In this document: positions 7,126 to 11,669 of the stretch, in pieces | Position numbering within the stretch: position 1 is the stretch's first letter | Layout: every line of letters starts with the position of its first letter | Notes under the pieces: model-generated | Told to the model about the DNA's origin: nothing | Database searches by the model: none | What the model saw: only the letters and a program-made list of their open reading frames with translations | Source: an uncultured Candidatus Melainabacteria bacterium | Lineage (GTDB): Bacteria > Cyanobacteriota > Vampirovibrionia > Gastranaerophilales > Gastranaerophilaceae | Direction: 5' to 3' | Length of the DNA: 11,669 bases | Assembly (NCBI GenBank): GCA_934773085.1 | Contig: CAKVMU010000032.1 | Span: 1-11,669 of the forward strand | Made by a program: the position numbers and the translations under genes

Positions 7126-8358
7126 ATGGATACGATACTTTTATCTCGCCCCAAAATTGAAAAAACCGCAACGAGTGCGGCAGGTATAGGTATTGCTCTT
7201 TGTTTACTGATTAGTCAAAATCTGTTGATATCCGCAAAAGATATTGATGTCGGTAATTACACAGGGCTTTCTCCGGCATTGAATTATATAAAAGAAGAAC
7301 AAGCAACCAGAGAGCTTGCATTTAATCAAAATATTTCTCATAAATATGCAGGTTCAAAGATAACAGATGTAGAAAAAGGTGTTAAATATGTCAGAATGAT
7401 TCGTTTTTATAATAACCGACCGGTAAGGATTAACATTGTAGAACTCTCAACCGGAGTTAACGGGAATTTATCTGTAGAGCCGGCAATTGCATCAGATACC
7501 CTCGCCGCCAGATCTAAAATTTCAAATATAGCTCAAAGAGAGAACGCAATAGCTGCCATAAACGGAGGATATTTTAAACCTCAAACCGGAGTTCCGCTTG
7601 GTACATTAATGATAAATAAAAAGATGTATACAGGACCGATTTATGACAGAGTGGCAATGGGAATCTTTGATGAAGGCTACGGAATGGCAAGAGTTCAATT
7701 AAAAGCAACTATAGATACTAATATAGGAGGGTTAAAAATTGATAATATCAATCAGCCTAGAATGTTGTCAACTCATACAATCGTTTATACGCCGGATTGG
7801 GGAGAATTTTCTCCACCTTGTCCAAAGTATGGTAAGCAAATAACTGTAAGCAACGGTAAACTTTTGAGAACGTCATACGGAAATTCTCAAATCCCGAAAG
7901 ACGGTTTTGTCGTCGTTGGTCCTGAAAAAACAATTGATACAATTGTCAAAGCAAAGAGATTTACGCTTAATATTAAAATGAATCCGGATTGGAAAAATGT
8001 TAATCATATTATAAGTGGGGGCCCGTACCTAATTAAAAATGGTGATATTTATGTAGACATGTCTGCTCAAAAGCTATCTGCTATTGGCGGCAGAAACCCG
8101 AGAACAGCAATTGGATATACAAGGGACAATCACTTAATAATGTTAACCGCAGATGGTCGTGAAGGCTCTTCTATTGGTCTCACTCTTATGGAATTGGCAT
8201 CTTTAATGAAAGAATTCGGTTGTGTAAATGCAATGAATCTTGATGGAGGTGGTTCAACCGTAATGTATGTCAAAGGTCAGGTTGTCAATAAACCTGCAGT
8301 GCAAGGCGGAATCCCATTATCACACACTTTAACAGTTACCAAGAAAAGATATTCATAA
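7126..8358 (+). CDS. Phosphodiester glycosidase-family protein (NAGPA domain), N-terminally anchored or secreted
   Basis: The 410-residue protein has a hydrophobic segment at about 17-36 (SAAGIGIALCLLISQNLLIS) after a short charged N-terminus. This fits a signal peptide or signal anchor, so the body is probably outside the membrane. The NAGPA-like domain spans about 90-405. Its landmarks are AAINGGYF (143-150), the block around GGPYLIKNGD, NPRTAIG (324-330), and NLDGGGST (371-378), the conserved acidic/glycine core. The family is named for the human enzyme that removes GlcNAc from mannose-6-phosphate. Bacterial members are often linked to cell-envelope glycans, and the substrate here is unknown. 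The start is the first ATG after an in-frame TAG at 7117, with only a weak AGG nearby. It sits behind a long structured leader and ends 4 bp before a perfect hairpin. Confidence 0.85.
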   Translation: MDTILLSRPKIEKTATSAAGIGIALCLLISQNLLISAKDIDVGNYTGLSPALNYIKEEQATRELAFNQNISHKYAGSKITDVEKGVKYVRMIRFYNNRPVRINIVELSTGVNGNLSVEPAIASDTLAARSKISNIAQRENAIAAINGGYFKPQTGVPLGTLMINKKMYTGPIYDRVAMGIFDEGYGMARVQLKATIDTNIGGLKIDNINQPRMLSTHTIVYTPDWGEFSPPCPKYGKQITVSNGKLLRTSYGNSQIPKDGFVVVGPEKTIDTIVKAKRFTLNIKMNPDWKNVNHIISGGPYLIKNGDIYVDMSAQKLSAIGGRNPRTAIGYTRDNHLIMLTADGREGSSIGLTLMELASLMKEFGCVNAMNLDGGGSTVMYVKGQVVNKPAVQGGIPLSHTLTVTKKRYS

Positions 8359-8362
8359 TATG

Positions 8363-8399
8363 AAAGCGGCGGATTTTCTGAAAGAAAATCCGCCGCTTT
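8363..8399. terminator. Perfect 16-bp inverted repeat between convergent genes, probable bidirectional terminator
   Basis: AAAGCGGCGGATTTTC and its exact complement flank a TGAAA loop. The stem is 16 bp without mismatch, and its GCGGCGG half is notably GC-rich for this DNA. It lies between the stops of the glycosidase gene and HU. Only three T residues follow in either direction, so it is not a textbook intrinsic terminator. Confidence 0.7.
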
Positions 8400-8421
8400 A
8401 GTCAAAACTTGAACAAAGTTA

Positions 8422-8694
8422 CTATTTTACAAGTTCTTTGAAGTTTTTACCAGCTGAGAATGCAGGAACTGTTTTAGCAGCAATCTTCAATTCTTTACCG
8501 GTTTGAGGGTTTCTGCCAGTTCTAGCTGCTCTCTTACGAGCTTCCCAAGTACCAAAACCTACCAAAGTAACTTTTTTGCCTTTAGCAACTGTTTTTTGGA
8601 TGATTTCTAATGTAGCTGACAATACATCAGATGAAACTTTTTGAGACAATTTAGTCTTTTTTGAAATTTCTTTTACCAATTCTTCTTTGTTCAT
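8422..8694 (-). CDS. HU-family DNA-binding protein
   Basis: HU is a small nucleoid protein that binds and bends DNA as a dimer. The 90-residue length is standard. Visible family features are MNKEELVKEIS at the N-terminus, the dimerisation core VTLVGFGTWEARKRAARTGRN, and the arm motif GRNPQTGKELKI with the intercalating proline. The C-terminal VPAFSAGKNFKELV is also present. The start at 8694 is chosen because HU proteins begin here and GGAG lies 7 nt upstream (8705-8702). The longer reading frame to 8775 would add 27 residues that resemble nothing and would include the leader hairpin. A consensus-like promoter lies about 65 bp upstream. It could also be IHF-like, but the core is typical of HU. 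Confidence 0.95.
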   Translation of the reverse strand: MNKEELVKEISKKTKLSQKVSSDVLSATLEIIQKTVAKGKKVTLVGFGTWEARKRAARTGRNPQTGKELKIAAKTVPAFSAGKNFKELVK

Positions 8695-8723
8695 GATAAA
8701 TCTCCTATACACTATTACTCTCT

Positions 8724-8751
8724 TATGTGTGTCTTTATTGAGATACACATA
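8724..8751 (-). promoter_or_regulatory. Hairpin in the HU mRNA leader
   Basis: TATGTGTGTCT and AGATACACATA flank a 6-nt loop. In the minus-strand RNA this gives 7 bp, one A-C mismatch and 3 bp. It lies between the predicted HU transcription start (about 8758) and the Shine-Dalgarno site, so it would form in the 5' untranslated region. A role in translation or stability is inferred. Confidence 0.5.
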
Positions 8752-8764
8752 TCTTGTAACTCTC

Positions 8765-8792
8765 ATTATACACATTGTTCATATTTTTGCAA
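8765..8792 (-). promoter_or_regulatory. Promoter of the HU gene
   Basis: On the minus strand TTGCAA (8792-8787) is followed after 16 bp by a perfect TATAAT (8770-8765). Transcription would start near 8758, which leaves about 63 nt of leader. Confidence 0.75.
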
Positions 8793-8859
8793 GCTTTTTT
8801 TATAAACTTTACAATTATTACATAGATTTAGGGCATTTCTTAATTATTCTTCATAAAAC

Positions 8860-8887
8860 TTTACAATATATGCATATAAGCTATAAT
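8860..8887 (+). promoter_or_regulatory. Promoter of the alcohol dehydrogenase gene
   Basis: TTTACA (8860-8865, five of six consensus bases) is followed after 16 bp by a perfect TATAAT (8882-8887). It lies 35 bp before the start codon, with AAAGGAG at 8908-8914. Confidence 0.75.
8867..8878. promoter_or_regulatory. Palindrome in the ADH promoter spacer, candidate operator
   Basis: TATATGCATATA is a perfect 12-bp palindrome lying wholly between the -35 and -10 boxes of the ADH promoter. A dimeric regulator bound there would block RNA polymerase. The MarR protein encoded after ADH is the obvious candidate, but this is inference, and AT-rich palindromes arise by chance more often in such DNA. Confidence 0.35.
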
Positions 8888-8921
8888 TAAATAGTAGTGT
8901 TTTAAAGAAAGGAGAATTTTT

Positions 8922-10109
8922 ATGTGGGAAAAGGATCTTGATATACATGAAGTTCGTGAAATTAGAACAAGAACTTCTGTATTTTTTGGCTGTGGCGCTA
9001 TTAAAAAAATGTTTGATATCGCTAAAATTCTTAAATCAAAAGGTTTTGATAAAGTTATCGTAATGAGCGGTAAAAATGCGTATAAAGCAACAGGCGCTTG
9101 GGCTGTTGTTGAAAAAGCATTAATTGATAACGGTATTGCGTACGTAAATTATGATGGAGTTACCCCAAATCCGACATCTACTGCTGTCAATGAAGCTGCA
9201 AAAATTGCAAGAGATTTTGGCGCAAAAGCGGTCATCTCTATTGGTGGAGGTTCTCCTACTGATGCTGGTAAATCTGTTGCTATATTGTTGAAATATCCTG
9301 ATAAGGATGCAAATGATATTTATGAATTCAAATTTGAACCAGAAACGGCAGCTCCTGTTGTTGCTATCAATTTAACTCACGGTACAGGAACAGAGACAAA
9401 CAGATTTGCGGTAGTAACTTTACCTGAAAAAGATTACAAGCCAGCAATTGCGTATGACTGCATATATCCTATGTTTGCAATTGATGATCCGGAATTGATG
9501 GTTAAACTTTCACCGAAACAAACTAGATATGTTTCTATTGATGCCGTAAATCACGTTGTTGAAGCGGCTACGTCAACAGTTACTTCTCCATATGCGGTTA
9601 CATTAGCAAGAGAGGTTATAACTTTGGTTGCTCAATACTTGCCAAAAGCAATTGAAAATCCGGAAGATTTGGAAGCAAGATACTATCTGGCATATGCGGC
9701 AATGATGGGCGGTGTATGTTTTGATAACGGATTGTTGCACTATACACACGCACTAGAACACCCTCTAAGTGCTGTTAAACACGAACTTTCTCATGGTTTA
9801 GGTTTGGCTATGTTGTTACCGGCAGTTGTTAAAAACATTTTCGCAGCAAAAGCTGAAACTTTGAAATACATCTTAGAGCCTATTGCTGGAAAGATTGAAA
9901 CAGCTGATGATGCAGAAAAAGGTGTTTATGAGTGGTTGAAATCAGTTGGAGTTCCTTCAAAACTGAAAGATGAAGGTTTTGGTGAAGCAGATATTCCTAA
10001 ATTAGTAGATTTAGCATTCACTACACCATCACTAGATGGTTTGTTGGCGATTGCTCCGACAAAAGCTACTAAAGAAGCGGTAGAGCAAATTTACAGACGT
10101 TCATTATAA
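8922..10109 (+). CDS. Iron-containing (group III) alcohol dehydrogenase
   Basis: This 395-residue protein is a cytoplasmic NAD(P)-dependent alcohol/aldehyde oxidoreductase of the metal-dependent group III family, with the usual length. The nucleotide-binding part has GGGSPTDAGKS (108-118), and GTGTETN lies at 154-160. Metal ligands expected from the family are D207 and H211 in IDAVNHVVEA, H276 in YTHALEHPLSA, and H291 in LSHGLGLA. H280 matches the family's second active-site histidine. The loop between H276 and H291 is one residue longer than in E. coli FucO. The substrate cannot be read from the sequence, and butanol, propanediol or lactaldehyde types are all possible. The gene has its own strong promoter and Shine-Dalgarno site and ends in an intrinsic terminator just before the MarR gene. 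Confidence 0.92.
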   Translation: MWEKDLDIHEVREIRTRTSVFFGCGAIKKMFDIAKILKSKGFDKVIVMSGKNAYKATGAWAVVEKALIDNGIAYVNYDGVTPNPTSTAVNEAAKIARDFGAKAVISIGGGSPTDAGKSVAILLKYPDKDANDIYEFKFEPETAAPVVAINLTHGTGTETNRFAVVTLPEKDYKPAIAYDCIYPMFAIDDPELMVKLSPKQTRYVSIDAVNHVVEAATSTVTSPYAVTLAREVITLVAQYLPKAIENPEDLEARYYLAYAAMMGGVCFDNGLLHYTHALEHPLSAVKHELSHGLGLAMLLPAVVKNIFAAKAETLKYILEPIAGKIETADDAEKGVYEWLKSVGVPSKLKDEGFGEADIPKLVDLAFTTPSLDGLLAIAPTKATKEAVEQIYRRSL

Positions 10110-10120
10110 TCAAATTCTTG

Positions 10121-10157
10121 AAGCAAGACGGGATGTATAATCTCGCCTTGCTTTTTT
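10121..10157 (+). terminator. Intrinsic terminator after ADH, directly abutting the marR ribosome binding site
   Basis: AAGCAAG-A-CGGGAT pairs with ATCTCG-C-CTTGCTT (13 bp, one A-C mismatch, one G-U), with loop GTATA and then six T residues (10152-10157). The marR Shine-Dalgarno site AGGAG begins at the very next base. Confidence 0.85.
10136..10141 (+). promoter_or_regulatory. Candidate -10 box of marR inside the terminator loop
   Basis: The loop and first bases of the 3' arm of the ADH terminator read TATAAT. The matching -35 region (AATTCT at 17 bp) is weak. Transcription would begin near 10148 and give a leader of about 20 nt. This would explain how marR is expressed with a terminator just before it. 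Confidence 0.4.
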
Positions 10158-10168
10158 AGGAGAGTGGT

Positions 10169-10645
10169 ATGGAATCAAAGCGATTTTTTTATGTAGATAC
10201 ACCTTTATATAAACTAGAGTACACTGCGAGAGTTTGTGCCAGATATTTTTCGCTATTTTTCAAAGAAAATTTTTCGCATCTTGATATAACGCAGGGTGAG
10301 TATGAAGTCATGGATACAATTGTCAGAACTCCGGAAATTTCTCAGATTGATTTGGCTCGGATGTTGTTTAAAGGACGCTCTCATGTTACACAAATCCTTA
10401 ATTCTCTTGAAGCTAAGAATTATATTAAAAGGATTGATGTCGTAAGCAATGGCAGAAAAATTCGAAGAACTGAATTAACTGCTAAGGGTGAAAATATTTA
10501 CAATCAGATAAAATCCTTTAGTGAAAGTCAAAGGAAATTTTCAAAAATGTGTAAGTATTTTGAAGAGAAAGAGGACACGTTTGTTGGCATATTGTCTGAA
10601 ATTCAGCAAATCTTAACAGAAGGTGAAACTGTTAAATTTGATTAA
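10169..10645 (+). CDS. MarR-family transcriptional regulator
   Basis: This 158-residue winged-helix protein has typical MarR length and layout. An N-terminal dimerisation helix (about 10-34, YKLEYTARVCARYFSLFFKE) leads to LDITQGEYEVMDTI. The helix-turn-helix is ISQIDLARMLFKGRSHVTQILNSLE split over about 57-81. The wing is KNYIKRIDVVSNGRKIRRTELTAKGENIYNQI, and a C-terminal dimer helix follows. The wing keeps a basic tip (NGRKIRR) in place of the usual DRR motif. MarR proteins usually repress neighbouring genes and release DNA on binding small phenolic or electrophilic ligands. It follows ADH on the same strand, so control of ADH and of itself is the natural inference. AGGAG at 10158-10162 lies 6 nt before ATG. 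Ligand unknown. Confidence 0.88.
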   Translation: MESKRFFYVDTPLYKLEYTARVCARYFSLFFKENFSHLDITQGEYEVMDTIVRTPEISQIDLARMLFKGRSHVTQILNSLEAKNYIKRIDVVSNGRKIRRTELTAKGENIYNQIKSFSESQRKFSKMCKYFEEKEDTFVGILSEIQQILTEGETVKFD

Positions 10646-10665
10646 AAGAATATTTGTGTTATATT
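10638..10665 (+). promoter_or_regulatory. Promoter of the tRNA-Val repeat region
   Basis: TTGATT (10638-10643), overlapping the marR stop codon, is followed after 16 bp by TATATT (10660-10665). Transcription would start near 10672, a few bases before the first repeat unit, and would run through all units and the tRNA to the terminator at 10952. I see no other promoter closer to the tRNA. Confidence 0.55.
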
Positions 10666-10675
10666 AAAAACGTTG

Positions 10676-10726
10676 GGGCGTTTGGCGGGGGTAAATATAT
10701 ACCTGCTGGGCGTGAATCTACAAGTA
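10676..10726 (+). repeat. 51-bp tandem unit 1, begins with the tRNA-Val 5' end
   Basis: The unit starts with GGGCGTTTGGCG, identical to the first 12 bases of the downstream tRNA. It then diverges into a short hairpin-capable stretch (GGGTA...TACCT) and ends in ACAAGTA. The ACAAGT near the end recalls the 5' strand of the tRNA T stem. It cannot fold as a tRNA. Confidence 0.85.
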
Positions 10727-10777
10727 GGGCGTTTGGCGGGGGTAAATACATACCTGTTGGGCGTGAATCTACAAGTA
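10727..10777 (+). repeat. 51-bp tandem unit 2, begins with the tRNA-Val 5' end
   Basis: This unit directly follows unit 1 and differs from it at only two of 51 positions (TATAT to TACAT, and CTGCTGG to CTGTTGG). Both changes are C/T transitions, so the duplication is recent or the sequence is held similar. Confidence 0.85.
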
Positions 10778-10874
10778 GGGCGTTTGGCGCAGTTGACTCT
10801 GCCGACGATAAGGTGACTAAATGTCACGTTATCGGAGAGGTAGCACTTGAACCAACGTCATGACAATCAAACTA
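10778..10874 (+). pseudogene. Broken tRNA-Val 5' half with hairpin insertion in the D loop
   Basis: The first 18 bases (10778-10795) equal those of the downstream tRNA, up to the first D-loop guanines. Then come 44 extra bases (10796-10839) that form a hairpin: CGATAA/TTATCG and GTGAC/GTCAC around loop TAAAT, plus CTCT/AGAG at the base. After this the tRNA sequence resumes as GTAGC-ACTTGAAC with two bases missing. A nine-base insertion (10853-10861) follows, then GACA and ATCAA like the anticodon and the 3' anticodon stem. The T arm and acceptor 3' strand are absent. It is read as a degenerate tRNA-Val copy. A purpose-built RNA cannot be excluded. Confidence 0.65.
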
Positions 10875-10950
10875 GGGCGTTTGGCGCAGTTGGTAGCGCA
10901 CTTGAACGACATTCAAGGGGTCACAAGTTCGAGCCTTGTAACGCCCACCA
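10875..10950 (+). tRNA. tRNA-Val (anticodon GAC), CCA encoded, atypical C33
   Basis: All 76 positions fit the cloverleaf. The acceptor stem is GGGCGTT/AACGCCC, the D stem GCGC/GCGC with loop AGTTGGTA, and the anticodon stem CTTGA/TCAAG. The variable loop is GGGTC, the T stem ACAAG/CTTGT with loop TTCGAGC, and the discriminator is A73 followed by CCA. The anticodon loop is ACGACAT, giving anticodon GAC (valine), and A73 agrees with valine identity. Position 33 is C instead of the near-universal U, and A32/T38 could pair and shrink the loop. Whether it is active is therefore uncertain. It is the last element of a probable transcript that also carries the three upstream repeat units. Confidence 0.88.
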
Positions 10951-10951
10951 T

Positions 10952-10981
10952 AAAAAAAGAGCCTTTAATGGGCTCTTTTTT
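10952..10981. terminator. Bidirectional intrinsic terminator
   Basis: AAAAAAAGAGCC pairs with GGCTCTTTTTT across a 7-nt loop. It begins 2 bp after the tRNA CCA. Read on the minus strand it begins 3 bp after the stop of the convergent gene and ends in a run of U, so it serves both. Confidence 0.88.
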
Positions 10982-10983
10982 AT

Positions 10984-11652
10984 TTATGCTTTTGTTATCA
11001 ATGCTTCTTTAAAAGCTTTGTTGAAATATTTTATTCCGTCTGGAGTTTGATATGTTGATATGATGTTCCCATTGAAATCAAATGCATATCGCTTGATTGT
11101 TTCATTTGGAGAGTCCGGAACTACTGAAACGTAACGTACTTTACCTTTTCCGACCGGTGAAATAATTACTTTTCTGGCAAATTCTTCGTCTTTGATAACT
11201 TGTGCACCTTTAACCATAGATATTTCTTTACCTTCTGGTTCCATACACAGAGTTGTAAGTATTTTCTTTATATCAAGATCCGCATTCTTTTGTGTTTTAT
11301 ATAACTTTGACTTTGCTCTTATTATTTGAGCCGCTTGGTTCTTTGAGGGTGCAGGTTTTAAACCTTTTAGTTTTTCTGTTACAAGTTCCGGAAAATCAGT
11401 ATCCAGTCCGGACTGTGTATTTATTTGAGGGTAGTAGTCAAAATCCACTTTATTAGCGTGTGCAAATTTGAAAATCTTATAATCCAGTTTATCTCTGCAA
11501 GCAATGAAGGTATCACCTGTATTCTCAAAGTTTTCGAATATTTGACGACCTTTTTTGATAATATCCGGAACCTGTTTTTTTACTTCCGGAGTCATGCCCT
11601 TAAGTCTAAAAGCACCATTGAAGCTTGTGTTTGAGATACTATTTATTTCCAT
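10984..11652 (-). CDS. Unrecognised 222-residue protein
   Basis: I do not recognise a family. The start at 11652 is chosen because GGAGG (11665-11661) lies 8 nt upstream. A longer frame from 11667 would place the start codon across that site. The N-terminus EINSISNTSFNGAFRLKG ends a short polar stretch with F11 and small residues. A lysine-rich, soluble-looking body follows, with no signal peptide or membrane segment. The C-terminal third (about 145-215) alternates short beta-like stretches, for example KVIISPVGKGKVRYVSVV and KRYAFDFNGNIISTYQTP. This could be a small beta sheet ending in a helix (YFNKAFKEALI). It stands alone on its strand in the window, with its terminator just after the stop. 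A protein-binding or regulatory role would be a guess. Confidence 0.75.
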   Translation of the reverse strand: MEINSISNTSFNGAFRLKGMTPEVKKQVPDIIKKGRQIFENFENTGDTFIACRDKLDYKIFKFAHANKVDFDYYPQINTQSGLDTDFPELVTEKLKGLKPAPSKNQAAQIIRAKSKLYKTQKNADLDIKKILTTLCMEPEGKEISMVKGAQVIKDEEFARKVIISPVGKGKVRYVSVVPDSPNETIKRYAFDFNGNIISTYQTPDGIKYFNKAFKEALITKA

Positions 11653-11669
11653 TTTTGTAACCTCCATAA

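Noticed and set aside
6941..7171. Minus-strand frame of 76 codons over the glycosidase leader.
   Set aside because: It has no ribosome binding site or recognisable protein features and overlaps a strong opposite promoter and structured leader.
8695..8775. 27-residue N-terminal extension of HU.
   Set aside because: HU proteins begin at MNKEEL, GGAG is correctly spaced before 8694, and the extension covers the predicted start site and leader hairpin.
10676..10777. CRISPR array.
   Set aside because: There are only two near-identical units in direct tandem, without spacers, and no cas genes in the window.
10778..10950. tRNA interrupted by a group I intron (third unit plus tRNA as two exons).
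   Set aside because: The fourth unit is a complete tRNA by itself and the 44-bp insertion is far too short for a group I intron.
10642..11050. Open frames across the repeat units and tRNA on both strands (10654-10863, 10847-11050, 10642-10827), one with a 17-residue repeat.
   Set aside because: The repeat period (51 bp) is a multiple of three, which keeps frames open by chance. The frames translate the tRNA and its copies and lack ribosome binding sites. The typical false protein from a tRNA gene is recognisable.
11653..11667. Five extra N-terminal codons of the last gene, starting at 11667.
   Set aside because: That ATG touches the GGAGG site, whose 8-nt spacing points to the ATG at 11652.

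Overview
The window is AT-rich, compactly packed bacterial DNA with short intergenic gaps, Shine-Dalgarno sites of the GGAG type and near-consensus TATAAT boxes. The gene content and several details suggest a non-photosynthetic relative of cyanobacteria (Gastranaerophilales/Melainabacteria type). These details are a TyrA resembling cyanobacterial NADP-type arogenate dehydrogenases, a class 1B SpeD, a two-domain M16 peptidase without a signal peptide, and a possible N-terminal tag shared by two unrelated proteins. The assignment is inference from recognition by eye; no search was run.

Layout. Bases 1-1540 (+) hold the 3' part of proA and tyrA, which overlap by four bases (ATGA). tyrA runs tail-to-tail into a large minus-strand M16 peptidase gene (1512-4295) with a 29-bp overlap. 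Upstream of that gene, behind a clean terminator, lies speD (4396-4854, -). A divergent gap of about 200 bp then leads to a plus-strand pair, a small helical protein (5070-5351) and rnhA (5364-5843). rnhA overlaps by 11 bp the end of a compact Orn/Lys/Arg-decarboxylase-like PLP enzyme (5833-6852, -). The next divergent gap carries a strong extended -10 promoter and a roughly 160-nt structured leader for a membrane-anchored or secreted phosphodiester glycosidase-family protein (7126-8358). Next come a minus-strand HU gene (8422-8694) and, divergently, an iron-type alcohol dehydrogenase (8922-10109) followed by a MarR regulator (10169-10645). The end of the window holds a tRNA-Val(GAC) gene (10875-10950) preceded by three units that repeat its 5' end, a bidirectional terminator, and an unrecognised minus-strand gene (10984-11652).

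How the genes fit together. proA (proline) and tyrA (tyrosine) form a small biosynthetic operon. speD and the decarboxylase-like enzyme both belong to families of polyamine metabolism, though they are not one operon. The ADH-MarR pair looks like an enzyme with its own regulator, with a palindrome inside the ADH promoter as a candidate operator. The remainder is housekeeping (RNase HI, HU, tRNA).

The most unusual part is 10676-10950. The tRNA-Val gene is preceded by two 51-bp near-identical units and one 97-bp unit, each beginning with the exact first 12 bases of the tRNA. The 97-bp unit looks like a tRNA-Val 5' half broken by a 44-bp hairpin insertion. The intact-looking tRNA itself has C instead of the near-universal U at position 33. 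The second most unusual part is the leader at 6965-7125, which contains mutually exclusive hairpins and matches no riboswitch class that I recognise.
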